This document shows positions 9,609 to 18,871 of a DNA stretch of 64,000 bases, piece by piece. The notes beneath the pieces are model-generated. The model was not told where the DNA came from and made no database searches. It saw only the letters and a program-made list of their open reading frames with translations. The DNA comes from Hormiphora californensis (lineage: Eukaryota > Ctenophora > Tentaculata > Cydippida > Pleurobrachiidae): assembly GCA_020137815.1 (NCBI GenBank), contig CM035354.1, forward strand, positions 5,143,423-5,207,422. The letters are read 5' to 3'. The translations under genes and the position numbers were made by a program. Each line of letters begins with the position of its first letter. The stretch's first letter is position 1.

Positions 9609-11219
9609 CCTCTCTCTCTCTCTTCATTTCTATCTCAATTTCTCTGTCGTCTTTGTCTATTTTCTACTCTATATTATATGGGGATCTCATCACGCACAGT
9701 GGACTGCTGGGTGAAATGTGGGATCTGATAACCACTGGTGTGATCTGATCCTCAGTAGGGTGATCTAATCTTGGGTGGGGGATCTGATCCTCAGTAGGGT
9801 GATCTGATCATGCATGTTGGATGATGTGATCTGATCTTGATGACGACGATTTAGGGACCACCAAACATGCATGGGTGGGATCAAGTTTCGGGTGTTTTTG
9901 CATTATATATAGTAAGATTATGTACCTGGTAGTAGAGGAGCGAAGTAATATCATCCTCTCCTATCCCATAGTTGGCATCTATAACATAAATTACCAGCGG
10001 TATCACTCCCTCCTCCCTTGTACCCGTTACACGTGGCCGCTCAATTATCTGGATACCCTGAAACATGTTTGTGGTCACCTAGTTCCAACAGTAGAGGAAT
10101 GCAACTAGTTTTCCTTTAGATGCAAGGAACATGAATTGGTAAGTGACAGCAACTGAAATGTTTTCAGCAGGCCTCTGGGCCCTGGTTGTATTTGTACCTT
10201 GTACAGTTCAGTGTCCAATGGGGGCCGGGGCAGTCTAATTGTACCTGTTTTAGTAAGGTATGGTTGATGCATGCTTCCACGGCCTCAGTAGGGTAATCCG
10301 TAGCTAACTCACTACCTGTTTCTAGGTAGTCCCGGGGTATGGCCTTCTCCAACCGCTTATACGTTCCTGATAGCTGCAATACACTGGATTAGGAGCTAGG
10401 TCGGCGAGATACATATATAATCGATGGATTGAAAATAAGGGAGCTGAAGATGAGATACATGCTGACAAAGTCAATGGCCCTGTTCAAGCGTAAGACATCG
10501 TATGATTTAGTCCCTACCTCTTTAGATGCCTTGTTGACGAGCCTGACGAAGGGGAGTGATCCATAGTTCAGTTTGACAGGTCGTGGAGCGCTGGGGTTCT
10601 GAGATGCAGGGCAGATAGTTTTACCAAGTAGCTCGTTTATCACCGAACTTTTACCCGAATTTGTTTGCCCTAAAACATGGTGTTGTTGAACACTGAACAA
10701 GTGTGCCGTGCTGTTCACAATAGTGTTAGGAGGATGTTATCTTACCGACAAAAAACAGGGTAGGAATGCCCTTGACGACTTTGTCAACCTGCGCCTTCTC
10801 GATATCCGTTACAAAAAGTGTTTCAGTGTGCTTCAACAAGCTGTCCTTGTGTATGTCAGAAAAACACTGAACATCGGGATTATATATCGAGTTAGTTACA
10901 AGTTTACCAAATAGGTTACCATGGTAACTATGTTATCGTTGCCATGGTAACTGTGTTATCGTTGCCATGGTAACTGTGTTATCGTTACCATGGTAACTGT
11001 GTTATCGTTACCATGGTAACTATTTTATCGTTACCATGGTAACTATGTTATCGTCACCATGGTAACTATGTTATCGTTACTATGGTAACTATGTTATCGT
11101 TACCATGGTAACTATGGAGAGGTTACCTTGAGTGTGTCATTGTAGAGTTCGTTTAGCTTAGTTTTAAAGTCATGACACTGTGATAGCTGCTCGTATTCTG
11201 TTGACTCTGTGGTCTCCAT
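1..11219 (-). CDS. DSTYK: DSTYK homologue (dual Ser/Thr and Tyr kinase), 5' part, 10 exons, runs off left edge
   Basis: Exons read on the minus strand with GT-AG borders and consistent phase: 11219-11127, 10866-10746, 10669-10518, 10373-10245, 10057-9926, 9194-9057, 1182-997, 736-557, 283-140, and 27-1 (continues off the window). The product collinearly matches the N-terminal half of DSTYK: a dynamin-like GTPase-type region, then a helical region. Late landmarks such as IHCRSLDFFITHAFKLARDL followed by TTPRRFNYVKSEE align with the family. The kinase domain would lie beyond the left edge. The P-loop reads GQTNSGKSS and a G4-like NKCD motif is present, so the GTPase region looks intact. In vertebrates the protein is a membrane-linked kinase acting in FGF/ERK signalling and cell death. 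Intron 5 is mostly a Helitron, intron 6 contains a whole plus-strand gene, and intron 1 contains an X-box-like minisatellite. The start is the only ATG upstream that keeps the frame. Identification is confident; function in this organism is inferred. Confidence 0.88.
1192..1646. other. Intronic spacer in DSTYK intron 6
   Basis: No coding signal beyond short chance frames. AT-rich sequence with no clear repeat. Confidence 0.5.
1647..1850 (+). repeat. Structured interspersed repeat, copy A (paired hairpins on a basal stem)
   Basis: Starts with a 13-bp stem with GAA loop (1653-1665/1669-1681), then a 9-bp stem with GCA loop (1682-1690/1694-1702), enclosed by CCCC (1647-1650) and GGGG (1704-1707). 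Downstream sequence (AGAATTCGA, then GTCACACTTT, TTGCGAGGG and CAACGGTG) recurs in the same order at 62291-62520. No open frame of note. Probably a non-autonomous mobile element; the right boundary is approximate. Confidence 0.7.
2440..3070. repeat. Diverged repeat cluster with TTGAG...CTCAA hairpins
   Basis: At least four related segments, near 2464, 2690, 2788 and 2925. Each carries a short inverted repeat of the type GTTGAGCA...TCTCAAC followed by GTTAGGATATGGATTCC. The 2464 and 2925 copies also share the downstream CCAGTTGAGCATACTCAAC and GAAAGTCCAGGG blocks. The long open frame over this stretch is a by-product of the repeat. Confidence 0.7.
3071..3588. other. T-rich spacer
   Basis: Pyrimidine/T-rich sequence in DSTYK intron 6 with no supportable gene. 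A short duplication, GTACGTACATCTTAC, lies just before the Helitron start at 3589. Confidence 0.5.
3589..3994 (+). mobile_element. Non-autonomous Helitron, copy 1
   Basis: The 5' end is A|TCTTACTATATAATGC. The 3' end has a 7-bp hairpin with GAA loop (TTCGGCC/GGCCGAA, 3965-3981), nine bases, then CTAG at 3991-3994 followed by T. These are the hallmarks of Helitron termini (TC start, subterminal hairpin, CTRR end, A/T target, no duplication). The body holds GATC-rich short repeats (3655-3830) and a GAGACA-type microsatellite. It shares its first ~300 bases with the inverted copy at 9288-9917. It encodes nothing. Confidence 0.8.
3995..4736. other. Spacer upstream of the SRCR-like gene
   Basis: No coding exon recognised. 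It would contain the promoter of the gene starting at 4737; no core motif stands out. Confidence 0.4.
4737..8943 (+). CDS. SRCR-like secreted or cell-surface protein, nested in DSTYK intron 6; probably damaged
   Basis: Begins with a hydrophobic signal peptide (MLFVSLLLLSYSVHC). The first block (4737 to about 5970, continuing in the +1 frame to 6213) holds about three SRCR-like units: cysteine-bearing starts ICQKSGF, LCQKLNM and ICREAGY, and ends such as CSVQDALVVNC and HSVEDALWLSC. The reading frame changes near 5960-5980 with no convincing intron. Further exons 6649-6752 and 6853-7135 encode a non-SRCR beta-type domain (KNTTHFMMAVNGVDLLALNF). The frame is cut by a TIR element at about 7136-8790 and resumes at about 8799 (GGDVVRSVTFTTADTASLRY) to a stop at 8943. 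The phase from 6210 to exon 6649 also does not fit. Such proteins are typically receptors in immunity or aggregation. It is either a decaying gene or one whose assembly has indels. Confidence 0.6.
5950..6213 (+). pseudogene. Frame-shifted continuation of the third SRCR-like unit
   Basis: Up to about 5960 the coding frame is that of the ATG at 4737; that frame then runs into a stop at 6020. The protein-like sequence (WFNWWHPILNDLYRTGRAQV, ending in a typical SRCR tail with VEDALWLSC) is in the next frame, ending at TAA 6211-6213. The only potential intron (a GT near 5993 to an AG at 6018) would be about 30 bases, too short. A one-base indel in gene or assembly fits best. Confidence 0.6.
6214..6648. 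other. Intron or spacer in the SRCR-like gene
   Basis: AT-rich, no exon seen. It ends in CATTGCAG, a good acceptor for the exon at 6649. A GTAACA donor at 6210 overlaps the in-frame stop, but its phase does not match the next exon. Confidence 0.4.
7398..7630 (+). pseudogene. Captured coding-like fragment inside the TIR element
   Basis: Begins immediately after an acceptor-like CTTCCAG and stays open to TAA at about 7630. Translation: low-complexity N/S/T/K-rich stretch, then VNVDSGYSPGTETQIELIIV and a FKKNIVFGDQ tail. It looks like a terminal exon. I do not recognise the parent gene. It may be a host gene piece picked up by the transposon. Confidence 0.35.
8011..8620 (-). pseudogene. Retroelement-like coding remnant inside the TIR element
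   Basis: Minus-strand frames give CPANGWKCFNMAIEVGSRGQ followed by SLTRSASRRGFRGRG and a basic A..S.W tail. This spacing resembles the C-terminal region seen downstream of the reverse transcriptase in several non-LTR elements (EVG-x-RG signature). It is broken over at least two frames (8011-8253, 8287-8620). Assignment is by motif memory only. Confidence 0.35.
9288..9917 (-). mobile_element. Non-autonomous Helitron, copy 2 (in DSTYK intron 5)
   Basis: On the minus strand it starts A|TCTTACTATATATAATGC at 9917. It ends with a 6-bp hairpin with GTA loop (9302-9316), ten bases and CTAG (9291-9288) followed by T. It shares its 5' ~300 bases with the element at 3589. The 3' part carries a long CTCTGT/ACAGAG hexamer array (about 9436-9580). 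It begins eight bases past the exon 5 donor and makes up about 630 of the intron's ~731 bases. Confidence 0.82.
9436..9630. repeat. (CTCTGT)n then (CT)n microsatellite
   Basis: Roughly 24 hexamer units of CTCTGT, passing into a CT dinucleotide run. It lies inside the Helitron copy. Long frames here are repeat artefacts. Confidence 0.95.
10914..11120. repeat. 23-bp minisatellite of X-box-like palindromes
   Basis: Nine units of a 23-bp repeat, each centred on GTTRCCATGGTAAC and followed by TATGTTATC. Two units read GTTGCCATGGTAAC, one GTCACC and one GTTACT; the rest are GTTACCATGGTAAC. The core fits the RFX X-box half-site pattern GTNRCC...GGYAAC/GGTAAC. It lies in DSTYK intron 1, 7 bases from exon 1. 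Confidence 0.9.
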
Positions 11220-11394
11220 TGAAAGGAATTTATCTCTCCCCTCACATCATTATACTGCTAGATATATGGGGAGTAAGTAGGAACATCAAGGGTTTAATTG
11301 AGAAATGGGAGATGCAACTTTATTTAGTAAAACAATTGACATTCAGGCGGTGTTAAAAAAAGGTAATAAATAATTTTAAAAGAGGTTGAAAATG

Positions 11395-12989
11395 CTAAGA
11401 TCCCTGAGTTGGTATACTGAAGGCTTCCCTAAATTCTCGGTTGGTAGCCAAGTCCCACAGCTGTAGACCGCCCTGTAACCCTCCAATGGCCAACATGGTA
11501 CCATAATCAGGACAAAGAGCTATCGTGTGAAGTGACACACAGTCCCCAAACTCTCGTGTAGCAACACAACTGGCTGAACTCTCAGTCACCTTCCAGGCTT
11601 TAACGGTTTTATCCGCTGAACATGTTACCAGCAGACCCGGCATGTGACGACTCATGGCAACACCTGACACCTCACTGTCATGAGCTGCAATGGTGAACAG
11701 TGGCTTGGTTTGTCTGATATCCACACAGACAGCACTACCCTCAGAGGTCCCCGCAACAAATGAAAATGGGCTGGTTGCAGTCCAGGAGACACACTCAACC
11801 TCTCCATCGAATGTCCAGGTCTTGCTGTTTTTCGTTCTACAATCAATCACATGACAAGTGTTGTCATAGGATCCGGTTAAAAGGGTGGTGGATTCAGCCA
11901 AATGCCACGCTAGAGATTGTACCTGGGAGGGGGATGAGGAGTGCTAACGTGGGGAGGCGGCTTTTAACATAGAAATGGAAGCAAATAGCAATAAATAACT
12001 GGTAACTTCAAATCACCAACACTCAGCCCCAGTGATACCATAGGCACGGAAAAAAAAACTTCAAATCACACTATCTCACCTTATCTTTGTGGTTAGGATA
12101 GGACCTCCTTTGCTGAAGCAGTCTCAAGATCCCACAGAAGGATGGTATTGTCTGCACCTCCGGACGCCAAAATATTGGTATTCTGTCGACTCCAGCTCAT
12201 ACACATTACAGCATCACTATGACCCTTCTTTCCAATCTTTGGCTTTTTCTTGCTCGGTTTCACCCTTTCCCCAAGTGTCACAATCGGCTCTGAACTGTTG
12301 ATAATATCCAAATCCCATATCTCAATTTGGGGTGACATATGTCCCACTGCTAGGTAGTTGCCGGGTGTGCGTTCTGATCCCTCCTCCTGTTCGCCCGCAT
12401 CATAACTCAGCCACTCCAGAGAAAGGGGAAACTTGTCAAGAAGGATGTCATGATGAACATAGAAATCTTCCTCTTCTTCATTCCAAAGATGAATCTCAAT
12501 GGAGCTCGTGTCACCCTCCAGCTTTGCCACACAGATTAGGTTATCAGTTGGTTTAACCTCGTACGTATCTTCCTCGTCCTTTGCTGCAGACGGCAGTGTG
12601 ATATAAGGATCTTCATCAAGAGTGGCGAAGTATGTAGCACCGGTTAGCCCAGCACCGAACATCTTTGTCCCATCGATTTCTTCATTTTCGTCTTTATCGT
12701 AATCATCCATTTTGAATTCCTCCTCAGTCGTCATCTCTGTGTCACCGCCGACCGGTTTTGTTTTGGGGGTTTCACTTTTTGGTGGATCCGCTATTTTGAG
12801 AAGTGCCATTTCTGATTCTGCGTCTTCTTCTTCTTCTCCATCATCTTCACTCTCATTTCCATCTTCTATAATGGCCAGTTGGTCTTCTGTCTTCTGGATG
12901 AGAGCGTTCAGTTCCTCCTGATCGAGCTGCAGCACGTGTGGATCGGTTGCTGCCACACCCCTCTCAATCCAGCAAACACTTGGAATCAT
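11395..12989 (-). CDS. PWP1: PWP1 homologue, WD40-repeat nucleolar/chromatin protein
   Basis: Two exons: 12989-12080 and 11922-11395. Start ATG at 12989 (MIPSVCWIERGVAATDPHVL). An acidic N-terminal segment is followed by the family's DEDPYITL and PTDNLICVAKLEGDTSSIEI regions, an EEDFYVHHDILL motif, and WD repeats ending in WD-type dipeptides (DNTILLWD, QLWD). A basic KKKPKIGKKGH linker precedes the DAVMCMSW repeat, as in PWP1. In yeast and human it acts in rRNA transcription and ribosome biogenesis. Exon 1 has 910 bases, one more than phase allows: the frame meets TAA at 12093-12095, while the expected continuation (PNHKDK then VQSLAWH in exon 2) is one frame over. A single-base error or mutation near 12095-12112 is likely. 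Confidence 0.88.
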
Positions 12990-13710
12990 CTGAACTGATG
13001 GGAAACGTTTATATTTTGACTAGCAAGTGCAACGAACAAGATATCAAAAAGATAGGACAGCGACACGCCGCGTTAAGAGTAAAAAAATCGAAAAATCTTT
13101 TAAAAAAGTAAAAAACTTGGCATACGTTGCAGTCCCCGCATGAGGGGGCTGCAGCGCATTCCAAGTAAAAAACAAAAAGCCCTGATCAAGAGAGAAATTT
13201 TCAGATTTGTGATTTTTTTCAAACCAATAAACGCGCACGCCGCGCACTTTTTCATATTAAATGGATTTGCGCGTGCAAAATTTAGGCGATTTTTTTTGAA
13301 GTTTATTATATTAACAAAAACAAAAACACAGTTATTTGAAAGCAATCAAATATGTAGGACATGATTTACTCACAGGTTGTTGTATATAAAATACAATCGG
13401 CTCTATTAGAGCCTACAAAAAATAAATAAACAGTATTTTGTCACACACTCTTTCTCACTCGACCTCTCACCCACTTCATTTGGGGGTATGAAAGCCTTGC
13501 ACCGACACTCTGGGAACACCAACACAAACTCTAAAAAGCACAATATAACCGGATGCTATTCATAACGCATGCAAACACACACATACACACACTAGCTTTA
13601 GGGGAGGTTGTAAAACTATAGCAATATATCGAGGATCAAGTGTTTCGAATGGGGCAGCCAGCTGGAATTAACACGTTTCTAACATATCAACCCTCATATA
13701 TTTAACATAT
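12990..13710. other. Intergenic: PWP1 promoter side and RPN1 3' side
   Basis: No gene. Contains an imperfect hairpin around ACTTGGCATACGTTGCAG and its complement (about 13117-13168), probably an element remnant, then AT-rich sequence and CACACA runs before the RPN1 stop. Confidence 0.5.
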
Positions 13711-16700
13711 TTATAGGACAGCCAGGGCGTCCTCAATGTTCGATTGTGCGGTGTATAGTTTAGACAGGACGGCACTTTCTTGACTCTCGTATGCGCTCCT
13801 ACTCACTTTGTCAGCCTGGACCTGCAGGGAAAGGGGATGTCAGAGAATCATTCACATTAGGTTTTTGAGAAGGTGATGAATTTGTATAAATTAGTATTCT
13901 AACATACCTTATCGGCCAGAGCAGCGACGGAAGCGATAACACTCTTCCTCTCTCCCTCCCTCCTAGTCAGCTCACTAACACGATCTGTCAGGGTAGGAGC
14001 AAAGGAAACAATCTTCTTAGAAACACTAGCACACTCTTCAAGGAGCTGCTTGTACAGCACTTCCAGCTCTTTCTTGGATGCTTTGAACGCCTTGGCATCC
14101 TTGTTATTCCTGGCTCCCTTTAGCAGCTCCACATATTCATCTGATACTGTATTCTTGATCTTGTTGACTAGGTTAAACAGCTCCTCGACAAGGTAGGCCA
14201 CCCTCTGTCTCGCCTCGCTGTCCTCATCCTAGTGGAGAAGGGGAGTTGTTGAGTTGTTGAGATAACAAGTGGTAAAGAGGGGTTATTCTAATGGAGTAGG
14301 AATGGGGGTATTGGTTGGATTCAGGATTGAGACACCGACAGAATATAACAGACGAATTGTGACATATCATAGATTGACACCTACCACAGCGATAGAAAAA
14401 TCCAGTCGAACAATAATGATGACCAGCACAAAGAAGATGAGGAAAGCATTGACCACCAGAAGGGGTTCCCTGTACAGCATCAATGAGTTGAATTTGTAGT
14501 AGATCTGGGGAAGAACAAGGTGTTATATAGGATTCGATTGATTTGTGACGTCACAGAGACCTTGGATCGTCATCAACAACAAACTGCAGTGTTGTTCACA
14601 GCTCAAAACAGGCTTGTGCGCGGCTGTGACACGTAAAGTCTGGCCTGTTTGTGAGATGACAACTTCTACTTTACATGGTTTTGATGTCTGCGCGCGCAAC
14701 GTCTAACTCTCCACCAGCCCCCCTCTCAGAGCGAGCTACGTGGACTGACGTAGTGCTACTGCCGGGAGAGAGAGGGGACAGAGAGGGTGTAGGGGACCGG
14801 AACATACACGTGTGTGTAACAATGTGTTAACCAAATATGACAATGTTATTACAACCACATCACAACAACTTCAAAGCATTCTAACCAACTATGAGTGTAA
14901 TCAATTATTAATTACCTCAATATTTTGGATATGGCTCTCTTCCAGATTCCTGGCTGTAAAGACCAGGACAGGACGTCCAAAGGTGTCCAGATATGTCTTA
15001 ACAAGGTCATCTGCTTCTCGTGTGATTTCATAATCAGGGTAGGCCACTTCAAAATCACTGTAAAATGACACAAAATTAGGGGATGTTTGAATGAGTACCT
15101 ACACTAGTCGAGTGTCCAACATGGCATTCTTCCACAAAAATAGTTCCCAATATCTAAAAGAAGATAGTTCCCAATTCTCACCTGCATCCCTCAGGGAGAG
15201 TGACCCTCAGCTCCGCTGAATCCACCACCATATTATCATAACTATGGTCCACGAATGGTACTTCCAGTTTGTATTGGTTTCCATTGCTCCCCAACATCTC
15301 ATACGATGGGACATTGTACCCAATGTAATATTTGGTATTCCACCCTCCAAAAAGAGGGAACCGAGGCCTGATCTCTAGCTCGTTAGCATCCTCTGTCTCC
15401 CTGGAATCGAGGTAAAATTGAAGCAATGGAAGAATGTAGTAGGCCCTAAGTTGCATTAGAATAGGCTATTATAGAAAACACAGTAAAACATTTGATTAGG
15501 GCCACAAATGGAACTGTTAATTTACCTCAGGTTGCTAGTAGAGATGTTACCAATATCGTCTCGGTAGTAAACATCTCGAGAGGAGGCAGGGAGGACAGTT
15601 CGGAATGATTTAATAGCCGTGGGAGCACCTAGACAACAACACAGCTGTTAACACATGCCCGGATTATTCGTACCATGTAATTCTTTCCATGAGATCAATG
15701 TTTTGAAGTTTTTGGAGGTAACGTGTGTATTGCGAGGTACTAATGTGCATTTTAAAAACCAGTTGGTTAACCTCCCAAATCTTACCAATAGGGTTCCTCT
15801 GGAAGTCAAGTCGGGAGAACTGAGACCTCAGTTTGGCCCCTGTATGTGACATCTGATAATGCTCCTCTACTGCCACATTACCCCAATGAGACACCTCAAT
15901 CTCTCGTTTCAGGGATGTGATGGTCAGGAAGGGGGAGTTGTTCTCAAAATGTAGTGTTACTCTGGCGCTAGTTTTACCAGCAATACTGGAGTAGGGACCA
16001 TATGAGATAGACTGGCCGTCCTTCTTGCTGGGGCTTCGTGGAGTGAACGATTCAACCTTGGTGGTTCCCAGTTTAAATGCTGCGGAAGAGGAAGGGCATT
16101 ATTTAATCTGTCACACTGTTTAATTTAATCGAACAATATGTATGTGCGTTTACTACGAACTAGGTACATACTAATAATTAAGATTTCCTCGCCATGTTAC
16201 TCTACTCACCAGAAGTCTGCTCGGAGGTATCATATGGGCTGTAAAAGTAAGCATTGGAGTGAACCCTGACCAGCTGATTATCTGGCTGGTTGATGGATTT
16301 GGGGAAGGGCTCCAACACGTGGGTGAAGGACATCTCGACAGAGAGGGTGGTAGTAGCTCCAGCAGCCAGAGGAGAACCTAGTGTTGCCTCGTATAGTCTA
16401 GAGATGGAAGTGAGTTTAGAGAGGGGGAAGTTAGGGAGAGAATTGTGTGGAGAGTATCCAGCGGAGAATCATAACTACAGCAGCGATTGAAATTTTAGGA
16501 TCTCTCTCACTTACCCATCAGCAACTTTCTTTAGGGGAAGTTTCACTCCGTTTTGAGATACAGAGATGTATGAAAGGTTATCTACTGAGATACTATCAAC
16601 TGCAACTTCATAAACAGCTGCTGATCCGGGTCCCGCATTTTCAACCGTCACCTCAGACTTACTCTGAGAATGGGGGAGGGTGTGAGAAAGAGATGATACA

Positions 16701-17367
16701 GATTGTTTTGTTCAGACTGTCTTGTGCGACCTACCACTTCATCACCACCCTCCCACCCCAACCCCGACCCTCTGAAAAACCGGGAAGCGCAGTATGAACG
16801 GTTGAGGGAGAGAAACGAGAGATATAAAGAAAGAGAAGCAGGCAGCAGGGAGATAGAGAGAGAGGGTGCCAGGCCAGGGAGATAGAGAAGGAGAAATTGA
16901 GTTTAGTAACAGGTGGTCAGATTTGTCGGTATAAAAACCCCCGTGATTCTTGAAACTTGATCCATTCTTGACACAACTGTGGAAGATGTGTTCTTCTCAA
17001 AACGACAAACCACCTCCCTTTGTTCTCTGTCAAAAGCATCGTTCTTTCCAAAACCACAAACTAGTGTTGAATTTCACACTTGACTGGCGGCCTACAACAA
17101 GCACTTGTCTCATTTCACTAAGCTAACTATAGTTTTGTTTCAAAAGACGTCCCCCTCTCACAAGCACTGATCATTGATATCAACCGGCATGGCACCCCCT
17201 ACTAGACATGAAAAGGACTCCCCCACACCCACACGGCACACACAACCCCGAATTCTCCTCCTCACCTTGGCGAGCTGAGTTGTCAGGTCCACTATCCTCT
17301 TTACATTTTTATTCACCAGAAGAGAGGATGAGAGTGCCACCAGGCAAAGTAGCAGAACTACTTTCAT
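13711..17367 (-). CDS. RPN1: Ribophorin I, oligosaccharyltransferase subunit 1
   Basis: Ten exons with phase-consistent GT-AG introns: 17367-17266, 16663-16515, 16397-16210, 16079-15786, 15628-15526, 15400-15182, 15057-14916, 14504-14385, 14228-13908, 13821-13711. The signal peptide ([18 protein letters not shown]) is followed by a luminal domain with [67 protein letters not shown] and VDHSYDN. The membrane helix is [20 protein letters not shown], then comes a cytosolic coiled-coil tail. All of these match ribophorin I in order and length (about 600 residues). It is a non-catalytic subunit that presents nascent chains to the N-glycosylation enzyme at the translocon. No lesion seen. SEC61G lies immediately upstream on the same strand. 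Confidence 0.95.
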
Positions 17368-17831
17368 CCTTTACAAAGAGAGAGGCCGTTAGAGAGGGGA
17401 TGAATGAAGTTGAGAGAAAGTTGAGAGAAAGAATAGAAAGGTACAGGGTGTTTCAATACATCACAGAATACAAATACAGAGAAAGTATCTACGGTATCTA
17501 TGTTGATTGGAACACCCTGTAATTGAGAAATTGAAGAATCTGTTTACACATCAAACAAACTGAAAGACAGTGATTTTGTCAACGTTTAATTACATTATAT
17601 CGGTAAAATGAAACACAAAAACTCTAAACGTGTGTCGTGTAGGTATGGTATAGAGATTCTGTAAAACGGTTAGTAAGTTGTGTAACCAAGCTCTGTACAG
17701 GATACCCTTTTTGTGCCGAAAGGGGTGGAATTTTAAAATAAGAGCTCCCAAAACACGTACACATCTTCCCCAGACACAAACTTCCTAATTGTCCGCCCAA
17801 TTGTCACATCCAGAATGTATCAGGTCACTTC

Positions 17832-18038
17832 TTAGCTTCCAACAATGATGTTGTTGATGGGGATGTGGATCAGCTTCACAAAGAATCCAATGAATCCCAT
17901 GATGCAAAAACCAACAGCGGTTGCCATGGCGATCTTCTGGAATTCTTTTCGGTCGGGCTTGGTACACCTCTTGACCAGTCTGCAGGAATCTTTGTAGAAC
18001 TGCTGGGCAGGCTCGGATAGTCCAAGAATCTGATCCAT
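17832..18038 (-). CDS. SEC61G: SEC61 gamma, ER translocon subunit
   Basis: Single-exon frame of 68 codons. The N-terminal amphipathic part holds the conserved [20 protein letters not shown] and [13 protein letters not shown]. One tail-anchor helix follows ([20 protein letters not shown]), ending INNIIVGS. Length and sequence are those of SEC61 gamma (SecE family), which clamps the two halves of the SEC61 channel. A possible 5' leader intron has its acceptor TTTTAG just upstream. It shares the strand with RPN1, about 460 bases upstream of it, so independent promoters are likely. Confidence 0.97.
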   Translation of the reverse strand: MDQILGLSEPAQQFYKDSCRLVKRCTKPDRKEFQKIAMATAVGFCIMGFIGFFVKLIHIPINNIIVGS

Positions 18039-18474
18039 GACTTTTAGCTAAGAAAAAAGGTTGAATGTCAGTTTATTTTGATGTTTCATGGGCACGGTTA
18101 CAGAGAGTCGATTATGGCAAGTCCCCAAAAATCAACAAAACTATCGGATAACGAAAATATTTACTGTATAACCCGCTAAAAACATCACGTATGAAACGGT
18201 CAAGAGAAGCCTGACAATGTACGATGTCAACACCGAAGTGTGAACTGGGAGAGTGGAGACAAGTGTGCAAAATTTCCGAAAATTTTGGCGGAAAACGAAA
18301 AAAAATGCGAAGTTTTGAAAACATTTTTTGGAATTGAAGCTTGGCCGAACGCGGCGCGTTGGTGAAGGTGAACTTGAATTGTAACGCGCGAATAATTTAT
18401 CAAAGTACACCGCATTTGATTTGGGCGCGTGATCTGCAGCTGCACTGGAAAAAAACATTTGATTCTTTTTTCAT

Positions 18475-18871
18475 AGGGATAAGGAACCATAATAAAGTTC
18501 AAGAGCGCACCCCATCCAAGAGCGTACCACCTCCAAAAGACACCACTCCCAGAGCGCACCACATCAAAGAGAGCTCCCCATCCAGAAGATACCGCGCGCA
18601 GGGGACACCACGCGCAGAAGAGACCGCACGCGCAAATACAACGCCGCGCTGGTCTCTTCTGCGCGTGGTGTCCCCTGCGCGTGGTATCTTCTGGATGGGG
18701 AGCTCTCTTTGATGTGGTGCGCTCTCGAAGTGGTGTCTTCTGGAGGTGGTGCGCTCTTGGATGTGGTCTCTTTTGGGTGTGGTGCGCTCTCAGGTGTGGT
18801 CTCTCTTCGATCGGGTGCGCTCTTTGGTGCTCTTGGAGGCTCTTGAACTTTATTATGGTTCCTTATCCCTA
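18475..18871. repeat. Fold-back element with degenerate internal repeats
   Basis: Arms begin AGGGATAAGGAACCATAATA and end with the complement at 18852-18871. Inside, both arms are built of reiterated 'GAGCGCACC' units (GGTGCGCTC on the other arm) joined by AAGAGACCAC-type spacers; the centre is near 18645. No protein. Confidence 0.85.

Noticed and set aside
9328-9748. Long frames of alternating Ser/Leu or Arg/Gln over CT and CTCTGT arrays (also 25519-25755, 26433-26819, 43056-43391)
   Set aside because: Translated microsatellite; all frames open by composition, no codon structure.
10914-11120. CRISPR-like array (regular 23-bp repeat)
   Set aside because: Repeat and spacer are both conserved, so it is a simple minisatellite; host is a eukaryote.
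11652-12556. Plus- and minus-strand short frames over PWP1
   Set aside because: Shadows of the WD40 coding frame.
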